Below, in pieces: positions 24,635 through 33,310 of a stretch of 64,000 nucleotides of DNA. Below the pieces are notes generated by a model, which was given only the letters and a program-made list of their open reading frames with translations, was not told where the DNA came from and ran no database searches. The stretch is taken from assembly GCA_000531095.1 (NCBI GenBank), contig HG799462.1, forward strand, positions 166,267 to 230,266, given 5' to 3'. This DNA is from Gemmata massiliana. GTDB taxonomy: Bacteria; Planctomycetota; Planctomycetia; Gemmatales; Gemmataceae. The first letter of the stretch is position 1. Each line of letters opens with the position of its first letter. The position numbers and the translations under genes are program-made.

Positions 24635-27208
24635 TTACCGACCGGGACCGGACGCCAGGACGCGAAAAGCGTGCGGGAGCGAGAAACCGGACGCATCGGT
24701 GACCGTCAGTTTCACTTCGGCCTCTTCCGCGCCCGCGGGCGCGTCCCAAATCACGGTGCCCTTTTCGACCCGCATCCCGGTCGGCCCGGCGTCGAGGCGC
24801 ACCTGGTGCTCGCCCCGACTCGACAGCACCGTCGGGGTGTACGTGAAGCGCTTACCGGCGACGGCGACCGGGGGCACGGACGTCACCACGAGGTGGTCCC
24901 GGCCCGCGTTCTTCAGTTCCGTCGCGAGATCGATCTTCCGGAGCACGACGGTCCGGTTGTCCCCCGCGACCGTACACAGGGCGCCCGCGCGGGGGTGATA
25001 CAGGAAGCGGTTCACCGCGAGGTGACTCGGGACGCGGTCGTCCATCACGGTTCCCCCGCTCGTCGGTACCGTGTACGTGTTCTCGAACTCCTTGAAGCCC
25101 GACAGGGTGAACAGCTTGTGGTGCCCGGCGGAGTACAGGGTCAGTTCCGGGGCGGCGAGCGGCCCGTTCGGTCTCCTCGGCTCGGCCCCGCCCTTCGGGG
25201 CGATGCGGAGGTAGAACCCCGCGTCCGCGGTCGGAACCACGTACCCGGGAACAGCGCCCCCGACCTTACTCGTGAGGTCCGGGTCGATGACCCCGCCCGC
25301 GCTGAGCAGCAGGCGCCCGTCCGCGGTCGGGAGCGGGGTTCCGAGCGCGGTAACCGCCCAGAAATCGTGATTCGCGTCCTCTTTCGTTTTGAGCGCCCGG
25401 CCGTCGCGAATTTTGCTCACGAGGATCCCGGCCCACCCACCGCCCGCCGCGACCAGGAGCGACCCGTCGGCGGACACCTCCAACGTGGTCGGTCCCCAGC
25501 CGAACATTCGGACGGGTACGTCCCGGATCTTGAGCGTCTCCAGATCGATGTACGCGGTCCGCTTCGGCGTGCGCTGGTGGAAGAAGACCGGGCCGTCGGC
25601 CCCCGAACCCATCACGAACGAGGTGAGCGGAAACTTCGTCAGGTCCGCGGGCGCGTCCTCGCGCTTCAGGAGTTCGAGCTTCTCCAGGCTCCACACTTCA
25701 ATTTTCTTGTCGGCCGGCGAGTAGATCACGACGACCCGCGCGCCAGCCGTAACGTGTGCCCCGACCGGCAGCGGGATCGTTTTGACCACCTTTGCGGTGT
25801 TCAGATCGACGACGGCCAGTCCCCTCCCGTCCTCCAACGTGACGAGCAGGAACCGGCCCCCGCCGCCGTAAACCATGTCGGTCGCGGCCACGGGCAGGGC
25901 GATCTCCGCAGTGTCCTTCGCCCAGGCGGGGCGGAACCCGGCCGGGCGCGGCACCACGATCGAGGCCGGCTCCGCGGGTTCGCCCGCGGCCGGCCCTGCC
26001 GGCGCCGGCGGCAACGGGCGCGGCACGTCCGCGGCGGCGCCCACTTTCAGTTCAAACGTCTGAAACACGGTCTTCTGCGCGTCGTCGGTGACGCTTAGAG
26101 CGACGGTCACAGAAGGTTCGGCAAAGTCCTTCGGCACCGCCCAGGACACGACCCCGTTGGCGGCCGTCATCCCGTCCGGCCCGATGTCCACTTTCAGCTT
26201 GGTCCCGGCCCTCTTCGAGCGGACCGCGGGCGCGTACTCGAACACCGTCCCGCGCACGGCGAGTGCCGGCGGGGGCGAGGTCACGAGCAGGTAGTCGCGG
26301 CCGCTCTTGACCAGCGGCGCCCACGGGTCGAGCTTGTACACCTCGACCTCTCGCTCGCCGTGCGGGAGCACCAGCACCACGCGCGCGGACTCGATGAACA
26401 GAACCCGCTCGTCGGGCGTGATCGCCTGCCGGTCCCACACGCTCACCCCGCGCGGGAGATCCACCCGGTCCAGGTCCGCAAGGGGCTTCTCGTCGCCGAC
26501 GAGGTGGAGCTTCAACTTGCTCGGCACCGTGTCGCTCCCGTGCGGGGCGTCGGCGACCTCGACGCTCAGGTAGAAGCCGTTCCCCTCGGCGGCCGGGATC
26601 GTGTAGGCGCTCCCGGTCAACTTCCCTCCAACCGCGACCCCGGCAGACGTGTAGAGCGTGTTCCCGTCCGGCGACGGGCAGACGTGCCCGTACACGTTAC
26701 CCCACCAGATCGGGACGCCCGTAAACTTCTTGCCGTCGAACGAAAAGGCCTGCGATCCCGCGTTGGTGTCCTTGCGGAACGCCGCGACCGATGTACCGCT
26801 GGCCGACACCCGAATACCGGCCGGCTGATTGAACCGCGCCGGCTCCACGCCCTTGAGCGGCAGCAGTTTCACCGGGTCCAACGGGGTCAACTTGTTGCCG
26901 AAGGCCCCGTCGGGTTTGGTGAGCACGAACACCGGCCCGTCGGCCGCGCTCGGCGCCAGCAAGCGGGCCGCCGTCCCGGTCACCGGGTTGGCGAGAGTCG
27001 CCTCCTTCTCGAACGTGGCCAGATCCCACCGCTGGATGACGTTCGCGGTCGGGTTCAGAACGAACACGTGGCGCGCGGTCCCCGCGATGAGCGCGTCGGC
27101 CTCGGCTAGTGGTAGGTACTTCACGACGCGCGCCGCGGACACGTCGAAGACCGCCATCTGTTTGGCCGCCGGCAACGCGAACACGACGAACCGCCCGCCC
27201 CCGGCCAA
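24635..27208 (-). CDS. C-terminal third of a frameshifted surface propeller protein (modules 3 and 4)
   Basis: An 857-codon frame holding two repeat modules. Each starts with a propeller-like block (GGGRFVVFALPAAKQMAVFD then ARVVKYLPLAEADA; GGGGRFLLVTLEDGRGLAVV) and ends with an Ig-like, He_PIG-type domain (FEYAPAVRSKRAGTKLKVDI ... FQTFELKV; FTYTPTVLSSRGEHQVRLDA ... LPHAFRVLAS). The coding signal continues upstream of 27208 without a plausible start (FPITAPQFEANLKTVKLPER leads into the frame), so this is not an independent gene but the continuation of the frame ending at 27258 after a +1 shift near 27305-27313. Expected to lie outside the cytoplasmic membrane. Confidence 0.8.
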   Translation of the reverse strand: MAGGGRFVVFALPAAKQMAVFDVSAARVVKYLPLAEADALIAGTARHVFVLNPTANVIQRWDLATFEKEATLANPVTGTAARLLAPSAADGPVFVLTKPDGAFGNKLTPLDPVKLLPLKGVEPARFNQPAGIRVSASGTSVAAFRKDTNAGSQAFSFDGKKFTGVPIWWGNVYGHVCPSPDGNTLYTSAGVAVGGKLTGSAYTIPAAEGNGFYLSVEVADAPHGSDTVPSKLKLHLVGDEKPLADLDRVDLPRGVSVWDRQAITPDERVLFIESARVVLVLPHGEREVEVYKLDPWAPLVKSGRDYLLVTSPPPALAVRGTVFEYAPAVRSKRAGTKLKVDIGPDGMTAANGVVSWAVPKDFAEPSVTVALSVTDDAQKTVFQTFELKVGAAADVPRPLPPAPAGPAAGEPAEPASIVVPRPAGFRPAWAKDTAEIALPVAATDMVYGGGGRFLLVTLEDGRGLAVVDLNTAKVVKTIPLPVGAHVTAGARVVVIYSPADKKIEVWSLEKLELLKREDAPADLTKFPLTSFVMGSGADGPVFFHQRTPKRTAYIDLETLKIRDVPVRMFGWGPTTLEVSADGSLLVAAGGGWAGILVSKIRDGRALKTKEDANHDFWAVTALGTPLPTADGRLLLSAGGVIDPDLTSKVGGAVPGYVVPTADAGFYLRIAPKGGAEPRRPNGPLAAPELTLYSAGHHKLFTLSGFKEFENTYTVPTSGGTVMDDRVPSHLAVNRFLYHPRAGALCTVAGDNRTVVLRKIDLATELKNAGRDHLVVTSVPPVAVAGKRFTYTPTVLSSRGEHQVRLDAGPTGMRVEKGTVIWDAPAGAEEAEVKLTVTDASGFSLPHAFRVLASGPGR

Positions 27209-27257
27209 GCAGTACGCGCCGAACCGCTCCGGTAGTTTGACCGTCTTCAGGTTCGCT

Positions 27258-28676
27258 TCAAATTGCGGTGCGGTGATCGGGAACGCCGCCGGGCCGGGCG
27301 CGGTCCCCGGGGGCGGTCGGAACGACGGCCGCGCCCGCGGGTTTCGCCACGACCGACACCCGGAACGTATGGAACAGCTCCTGCCCGCTCGCGTCCGACA
27401 CCGTCAGGATGACCGAGACCTCCTGCTTCACCATCGCGGCCGGTACGTCCCAGACCAGTTTCCCGTCGACCAGTTTCGCGCCCTCGGGTCCGGCGTCCAG
27501 TTTGAACTTCACCCCGCCCTTCTTCGACTTCACCACCGGCGCGTACTCGAACTTCGTCCCGGCGGCGGCCTCGCCCGGCGGCTCGGACGTCACAAGAAGG
27601 TAGTTCGCGCCCGACTTCGCGAGCAGCGCGTCGAAGTCGAACGGGTGGACGATCAGTTCGTCGCGCCCCTTGCTGGGCACCACGACCGCGCGCTCGCGCG
27701 GGACGAGGTACACGTCCCGGTTGCTCGCGACGGGAACCTCGATTTGAGTGGTCGCGACCGGGGTGAACTGCCCCTCGACATAGATTTTGAGCGCGCCCGA
27801 CCCGCTGCCGTCGTACCGCGGGCCGAACGGCGCTTCGACCTCGAAGAACAGGTTGCCGTGAACGGCCGGGAAGAACTCGCGCAACGAGGTGGGGGGCGCG
27901 GCCGGCGCCTCGCTCGGGTACACCCGGCGCATCTGGGCGTCGAGCACGCTGCTCCCGGTGTAGAAGTACCGGCCGCCCGGACCGGGGCGCGCGGCGAGCC
28001 CACGAATTTCGTGCATTTTCACCTCCGCCTTCCCCTCGGAGACGGTGACGACGACGGACCCGCCGTGCGCGCCCCGCAGCCAGGCGAACGTCTGCCCGTC
28101 GGCCGACGCGCCCATCGTCTCCGGCGGGCCGGCCGGTAGCGCCCCGTTGTCCTTGACCGGCACCGGGCGGAGGGTGATCGGATTAATGAGGAGGGCCTTC
28201 GCCTCGCCGAACCGGTCCGCCTTCGAGAACAGCAGCAGCGGCCCGGCGGCCCCGGCCCCCGTACACGCCGCGCTGAACGGGCCGTCGTCCGGGAGCTTGA
28301 CCGTCGCCTCCTTCTCGAACGTCGCGAAGCTCCACCGCTGGAGCACCGCTGTGCCCGGATCGATCACGAACAGGTGGTCCCGCCCGGCCGCGAGGAGCAG
28401 CGCCTGGTCCGACGCGGGCAGGTACTTGACGACCTTCGCCTCCTTCACGTCGAACACGGCGATCTGCTTCAGCTTCGGCAGGTGGAGCGCGACGAACCGC
28501 CCGCCGGCGCCGGCGGCCGCGGTCGTGAAAGGGGCCGGCAGTTTCACGACTTTTCCGTCGGTCACCGGCGCCGACTTTACGGGCTCGTTCTCGGGCGGCC
28601 GGGCCGGAGGGGGAGCGGTCCCGGGCGGCCGGACCGAGGGGGAACTCGATTTTCGGGGGATCGATCTTCGGCCCAA
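27258..28676 (-). CDS. Middle third of the frameshifted surface propeller protein (module 2)
   Basis: A 472-codon frame with one module: propeller-like repeats (GRFVALHLPKLKQIAVFDVK, EAKVVKYLPASDQALLLAAG, LFVIDPGTAVLQRWSFATFE) then an Ig-like domain (FEYAPVVKSKKGGVKFKLDA ... ASGQELFHTFRVSV). The first 30 codons from 28676 are antisense-like in composition; true coding starts after PSVRPPGTAPPPARPPEN, at the point where the upstream frame loses sense. The last codons after VVPTAP are likewise out-of-frame noise. The joins are at five-base homopolymers, 28638-28642 and about 27305-27313. Confidence 0.78.
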   Translation of the reverse strand: MGRRSIPRKSSSPSVRPPGTAPPPARPPENEPVKSAPVTDGKVVKLPAPFTTAAAGAGGRFVALHLPKLKQIAVFDVKEAKVVKYLPASDQALLLAAGRDHLFVIDPGTAVLQRWSFATFEKEATVKLPDDGPFSAACTGAGAAGPLLLFSKADRFGEAKALLINPITLRPVPVKDNGALPAGPPETMGASADGQTFAWLRGAHGGSVVVTVSEGKAEVKMHEIRGLAARPGPGGRYFYTGSSVLDAQMRRVYPSEAPAAPPTSLREFFPAVHGNLFFEVEAPFGPRYDGSGSGALKIYVEGQFTPVATTQIEVPVASNRDVYLVPRERAVVVPSKGRDELIVHPFDFDALLAKSGANYLLVTSEPPGEAAAGTKFEYAPVVKSKKGGVKFKLDAGPEGAKLVDGKLVWDVPAAMVKQEVSVILTVSDASGQELFHTFRVSVVAKPAGAAVVPTAPGDRARPGGVPDHRTAI

Positions 28677-30564
28677 ACGGGTTGGAATCGGGCGGGTCTT
28701 TCACGGGGGGATTGACCCGCGGCGGCCCCTTCCGCGGCGGCCGGACCGCGACCGCGTCCTTCTTCGGAAAGACGAGTCGAAAGGCCTGCGTGTCCCGGCG
28801 CCCGGTCGGGTCGGAAGCGGCGAACTTCACGTCGCAGAACGGCGGCGGATCGAGCGGCGGCGTCCAGTTGACGGCGCCGTTGGGGGCCAGTGCCATTGTC
28901 GACGGGTGGTCTTCGAGGCGGAACGTGACCGGCCCGTTCCGGGAGACCGCGGTGGGCTGGTACGCGAACGGGCGCCCGGTACGCGGGAACGCGGGCGGGA
29001 CCGAAGTGAACAAAACGTCGCGGTTCGCGCGGGCGAGCATCGCCGGCAGGTCGACGGGGAAGACGCGCGCGCGGGCCTCGCCCGGCGGGGCGAACACGAG
29101 CACTCCCGGCGCCGGGGCGAACACCACGCGCCTCGCGACCTTCGCCACCCAGTCGGGGTCGGTCGCCGCCCACGCCGCGATCGCGTCGCCGCCGGGCAGC
29201 TCGCCGAACGGTTGCGGGTCCGGTCCGAGGTGCAGGAAGAGCTTCACGGTTGTGGGCCGCGCCTGCGTGTACTCCACGGAGAGGACGAACGGGCCGCCGA
29301 GCGCGGGGAAGTAGTGGCGCTGCGTCCCGGGCGGCAGCGGCGCCGGGGGGAGTTTCTGCCCGTCGGGGCCGAGCAGGTCCGCGCCCACGAACGAGCGCCC
29401 GTCCGGGGCCGGTACGTGCACGCCGGCGGCCCCGAGCGCGCCGACCTTGTACTTGTGGTCGCTGTAAGTGAACCACCGGCTCCCCAGGGCCACCGACCGG
29501 CCGTCGGCGCTGACCCCGGCCGACAACAGGGGCGCGGCCGTGGTGAACGGGAAGGCGCGATCGGGTAACAGGTCCTGGCCGTCGATCGGCGCCTTCAACT
29601 CCTCGAACGTGTCGGTATCGGCCAGGCGCACCCACACCCGCCCGTCGGCCCCGCGCGAAACGTGCAAAAGCGGGCCGTCGGACGCCGACCCGACCGCCAG
29701 GTGGAGCAGCTCGAACGCGGTCGGCGCGAGCGTCGTGGTCGCAGCGCCCGCACCGGTCCGCAAGTCGTACCGCGTGACCTGGCCGTTATTTTTCCGGGCA
29801 ACGAACAACTTGTCGCGGCTCGCGGTCACGAGCGCGTCGGGCGTGTCACACGGGAGCGCCCCCGTCACGCGCCCCAGCACGGCGTCGTACAAGACGATGT
29901 CGCCGGAGGTCGCGAGCTGGAAGACCAGGTGCCGCCCGCCCCCGCCGGCGGTCACGGAGGCGACCGGCGTGGCGAACATCAGCCCGTCCTTCGTCACCGT
30001 GGGCTGGCCGCGCTTGGGCGGTTTCGGTTCGGCCTTGCGCTCGGGTTCGGGCTTCCGGTCCGGCCCGGGTTGTGGTTTGACCTCGGGCTTCGGTTTGGTC
30101 TCGGGTTGCGGCTTGGTTTCGGGCTTCGGTTCGGGCGGCGGGGCCGGGGTTTCGGCCGCCGTTTGCAATTCGGGTTGCGGCTCGGCCGGCGCGGTCAGGG
30201 CGCGCACGGTGAGGGCGCCGACGACGGCCCCACCGACGAGCCCGAGCGCGGCGATGGCGACGAGTGCCGCCCGTGCGCGCCCCGCGCGGGGCGCCTCCAC
30301 TCGGGGCGCAGCGCGCTCACCCGAGCGCGGCTTCCGGCGCGGGCGCTCGGCAGCGGGTTCCGCGCGCGGCTCTTCCGCGTCCGGTGGGGGAACGGGTCGA
30401 TCCACCGCCGCCGGCGCGGGCACGGGCGGGTCCGCGAACGCGGCCACCGGCGCGACCATCCGGATGCGCGCGCCGCACTTGGTACACTGACCGGTGCGCC
30501 CGAGCGCCTCCGGCGGAACGAGGCCCACCGTCCGACACGACGGACACGCTACGCTCACGGGCAT
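28183..30564 (-). CDS. N-terminal third of the frameshifted protein: zinc ribbon, TM helix, module 1
   Basis: Starts MPVSVACPSCR with a zinc ribbon (Cys 7, 10, 27, 30), then a Pro/Arg-rich segment, a membrane helix at about 99-123 (LVAIAALGLVGGAVVGALTV), and a low-complexity PEPKPETKPQPETKPKPEV stalk. Module 1 follows from about residue 195 (SVTAGGGGRHLVFQLATSGD) and ends with an Ig-like domain near 520-605 (FAYQPTAVSRNGPVTFRLED). Coding sense ends near KIDPPKIEFP at about 28640; the remaining ~150 codons of this frame are Arg-rich nonsense. Rejoined, the full product would be about 1,975 residues. It is 45 bases downstream of the LamG gene and is the last member of the three-gene cluster. 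Confidence 0.8.
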   Translation of the reverse strand: MPVSVACPSCRTVGLVPPEALGRTGQCTKCGARIRMVAPVAAFADPPVPAPAAVDRPVPPPDAEEPRAEPAAERPRRKPRSGERAAPRVEAPRAGRARAALVAIAALGLVGGAVVGALTVRALTAPAEPQPELQTAAETPAPPPEPKPETKPQPETKPKPEVKPQPGPDRKPEPERKAEPKPPKRGQPTVTKDGLMFATPVASVTAGGGGRHLVFQLATSGDIVLYDAVLGRVTGALPCDTPDALVTASRDKLFVARKNNGQVTRYDLRTGAGAATTTLAPTAFELLHLAVGSASDGPLLHVSRGADGRVWVRLADTDTFEELKAPIDGQDLLPDRAFPFTTAAPLLSAGVSADGRSVALGSRWFTYSDHKYKVGALGAAGVHVPAPDGRSFVGADLLGPDGQKLPPAPLPPGTQRHYFPALGGPFVLSVEYTQARPTTVKLFLHLGPDPQPFGELPGGDAIAAWAATDPDWVAKVARRVVFAPAPGVLVFAPPGEARARVFPVDLPAMLARANRDVLFTSVPPAFPRTGRPFAYQPTAVSRNGPVTFRLEDHPSTMALAPNGAVNWTPPLDPPPFCDVKFAASDPTGRRDTQAFRLVFPKKDAVAVRPPRKGPPRVNPPVKDPPDSNPFGPKIDPPKIEFPLGPAARDRSPSGPAARERARKVGAGDRRKSRETAGPFHDRGRRRRRAVRRAPPAEAEADRRVRREGGEGRQVPARVGPGAAPRGRAGPPVRDRSGHSGAPAVELRDVREGGDGQAPGRRPVQRGVYGGRGRRAAAAVLEGGPVRRGEGPPH

Positions 30565-30609
30565 CGGGGCACCTGCCGTTCGAGAAAAATCGGGAACGCG
30601 GCCGGTGAA

Positions 30610-33228
30610 TCACTTGGCCCGGCCCGACAGTTTCTTGATCTCGTCGTCGGTCAAAACACGGTCGAACAAACAGAACTCGTCGAAGTCCACCGTAAACGTC
30701 GTCGCTTGTTGCCACCCCAGAGCGAGTTCCGTGAATCGGAACTCGCCGGGGTACGTGCCGCCCGTGGTGACCGGCCGGTGGTGGCCGTTCACGGCCCAGC
30801 GCACGGTCCCCTTGTCGTCACGGGTCAGCACCAGGTGGACCCACTCTTTCGTCGCCGGGAACTCGACGGTGCCGGAGGCCGCCGGCCCGCTGATCTCGGG
30901 CGCCCCTCCGGTGAGGAGCATCCCGAGGCCGCTCTTGGTGTAATAGAACGCGAAGAAACGGGCCTTATTGGTATCGACAAACTTCCCGTTGACCAACGTC
31001 GGTCCGGCGCGGGTCCAGTTCCAGTTGTCGGTGCGGGCCCACACAGCCAGGGTGAACGGTTTCCCTTCGCCGACCGCCAGCGCGTCCGCACTGGCGCCCA
31101 GGTCCAGTCCCTCGCGCGGGCCGCCGACCGGTCCCCCGGCGGTCACTCGGATTCCCTTCCCTCGTACACCGGGCACCAGTTTCAGCCCGCGCCCCTTGCC
31201 GACCAGCTTCCCGCTCACGGACTCCCGCACCGCGGCGCCCTCGATCGCGTCGCACGAGAGGTGGAACCGTAGCCCCGAGAAGTCGCTCGCGGCGGGCACC
31301 ACGTCCGGAACCTGGTCCGAGCTACCGGCCGGCCCCGGTTTCTGGCCGGCGAGCTGCGCGAGTTCGTCCGCGGTCAGAGCGCGGTTGAACAAGCAGACCT
31401 CGTCGACGTCACAGATCGCGGCCCCCGCCAGGCTCCGCACGAAACCGATTCGGTCGTAGCGCAGTTCGATCCGCCCGCTTTGCGGGTTCGGCGCCGGAAC
31501 CCCGTTCACCACGAGCCGCATTTCGTTCTTGGGGTTGCGCACGAGCGCGACGTGGGTCCAGCGCCCGGGTTCCGGCAGAGGGGCCATGACCCGCTGCGAT
31601 ACGCCCGCCTGAGTGGGGCCGTTCGGGTGATCCTCGTAGAGGGCGTCGGCGAGCCGCTGGAGCGGGTTCAGTGCGAGGTGCAGCCCCCGGTGCTCCTTCG
31701 GTCCCGGGACCGTGTGCCCGTCGAACGCCAGGACGAAGTTCGGCGCGCGCGGTCCGTCGGCCACTGGACGCGCCCAGAACGCGAGGGTGAACGGCCGGTC
31801 CACCGCGACGACGAACTTGTCGTTCTGGTCGGACAGGTCCAGGGCGTAAAGGACCGGGCTGAGCGCCTCGTGGGTCAGTCGGAGCGCTTTACCGCGGGCG
31901 CCGTCGGTCAGTTGCAGCCCGGCCCCCTTGCCCACCTGTTTGTCCGATACGCTCTCCGTAACCGTACCGTCGGACGCGGCGTCACAGTCCAGGTAAAACT
32001 GCAACCCCTCGAGCGCGGTCGCCGGCGGGACCGGGTGCGGGGTGGCGATCGGTGCCGCCGTACCCGGCTGGGGCGCGGTGCCCACCGGCGGCGGCGGGGA
32101 GGGCCAACGGGGAGGGTCGTCCGGGGGCGGAGACTCTCCGACCGGGCGCCCGCCGAGTCGCGCGAGTTCGTCGGGCGCCAGTGCCCGGTCGAACAGACAC
32201 AACTCGTCCACCTCCACCGTCATCGCGCCGCTCGCCCAAAACATCCCCAGCGTCTCGAACTCGATCGGGAACGGGTACTTGAGGACGAAGGCCTGCTGCC
32301 GCCCGTTGACGAGCGCCTGCACCTGGTTCTTCTGGGACCGGATCAGGACCAGGTGGAGCCACTCGCCCTGGGGCGGTGTTTTGAACACCGGGTTCGCGGC
32401 GTTTTGCCTCTGCCCGGTCGAGCGGCCGGTCACGGAGTGCGACGCGAGGATCCGCCCGAAGTCCCGCTCCAGACCGATCCGCAGTTGGAGGTGGTCGTTC
32501 GTTCCCGGTACGGGCTTACTTTCCCCGACGAACACGTTCAGCGACGGGGTGAAGGTACCCGCGGAGGGTTCCGCCCGCACCCACAGGGAGAACGTGAAGG
32601 GGTGCTCCGCCGGGACGCGGAACGCGCCCGCCTGGTCGCCCAGCGCGAGCGCGGGCGCCGAAGAGGAACCGGGAACGCTCACGCGGAGGGCCTTCCCGCG
32701 CTGCCCGTTCGTCAGCGTGCCACCGGTGAGCGTGCCGACCGCCTTCCCGGACACGACTTCCGGCACCGCGGTACCGCTAATCGAGTCGAACGGCAGGTAG
32801 AACTTCAGTCCCGGGAACGTGGTGGCCGCGGGGACCGGTCCGTCGTTCACCGACGGGTCGCGATCGGACGCTTCCTGTGTCCCCTCGGGTGCCGGCTTCT
32901 CCGCGCCCGGGCGCGGGTCGCGCCCGACGAGCAGAAACCCGCCCGCCCCCGCCGCCGCGCCCACGACGCCCGATCCCAACAGCACCCACAGCCACAGCAG
33001 AGATCCGCGGCGCGCCGGGACCGGGCGCCGCTCAGCGCGCGCCGGGGACCGATCGGCCGGTTCGTCTTCGTTTTCGGGAATCTCGAGGACGGGCGCGGGC
33101 GAGGGCCGCTGCGCGCCGGGCACCCGTAGCTTGCGCCCGCACCCCGGGCACGGGACGACCCGACCGATCTCGTGCGCACCCGGCACCAGCACGGCGCGGC
33201 ACGCCGGGCACGCCAAACGAACTGACAT
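30610..33228 (-). CDS. Zinc-ribbon/TM-anchored protein with three LamG-like lectin domains
   Basis: An 872-residue protein. Zinc ribbon MSVRLACPACR ... CPGCGRK with Cys 7, 10, 27, 30; membrane helix at about 76-101 (LLWLWVLLGSGVVGAAAGAG). The ectodomain has three concanavalin/LamG-type jelly-roll domains of about 230 residues: near 135-360 (LKFYLPFDSISGTAVPEVVS ... ELCLFDRALAPDELARL), 395-620 (LQFYLDCDAASDGTVTESVS ... EVCLFNRALTADELAQL), and 640-872 (LRFHLSCDAIEGAAVRESVS ... EFCLFDRVLTDDEIKKL). Such domains bind glycans or proteins at surfaces. The ATG at 33228 has CGGAG upstream; the 47 extra upstream residues to 33369 overlap the previous gene and are rejected. 82 bases separate it from the upstream gene. 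Confidence 0.88.
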   Translation of the reverse strand: MSVRLACPACRAVLVPGAHEIGRVVPCPGCGRKLRVPGAQRPSPAPVLEIPENEDEPADRSPARAERRPVPARRGSLLWLWVLLGSGVVGAAAGAGGFLLVGRDPRPGAEKPAPEGTQEASDRDPSVNDGPVPAATTFPGLKFYLPFDSISGTAVPEVVSGKAVGTLTGGTLTNGQRGKALRVSVPGSSSAPALALGDQAGAFRVPAEHPFTFSLWVRAEPSAGTFTPSLNVFVGESKPVPGTNDHLQLRIGLERDFGRILASHSVTGRSTGQRQNAANPVFKTPPQGEWLHLVLIRSQKNQVQALVNGRQQAFVLKYPFPIEFETLGMFWASGAMTVEVDELCLFDRALAPDELARLGGRPVGESPPPDDPPRWPSPPPPVGTAPQPGTAAPIATPHPVPPATALEGLQFYLDCDAASDGTVTESVSDKQVGKGAGLQLTDGARGKALRLTHEALSPVLYALDLSDQNDKFVVAVDRPFTLAFWARPVADGPRAPNFVLAFDGHTVPGPKEHRGLHLALNPLQRLADALYEDHPNGPTQAGVSQRVMAPLPEPGRWTHVALVRNPKNEMRLVVNGVPAPNPQSGRIELRYDRIGFVRSLAGAAICDVDEVCLFNRALTADELAQLAGQKPGPAGSSDQVPDVVPAASDFSGLRFHLSCDAIEGAAVRESVSGKLVGKGRGLKLVPGVRGKGIRVTAGGPVGGPREGLDLGASADALAVGEGKPFTLAVWARTDNWNWTRAGPTLVNGKFVDTNKARFFAFYYTKSGLGMLLTGGAPEISGPAASGTVEFPATKEWVHLVLTRDDKGTVRWAVNGHHRPVTTGGTYPGEFRFTELALGWQQATTFTVDFDEFCLFDRVLTDDEIKKLSGRAK

Positions 33229-33310
33229 ACGCACTCCGGGGGCCGGGAACGCACCAAAGAAAAGCGGTCCGGGGCAACCGAGTGGGCGCCCGGGACCGGC
33301 ACGCGGGTAC

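Noticed and set aside
31480-33129. Long plus-strand frame of ~550 codons
   Set aside because: Antisense shadow of the LamG-domain gene; composition is Arg/Val-rich with no domain or ribosome binding site.
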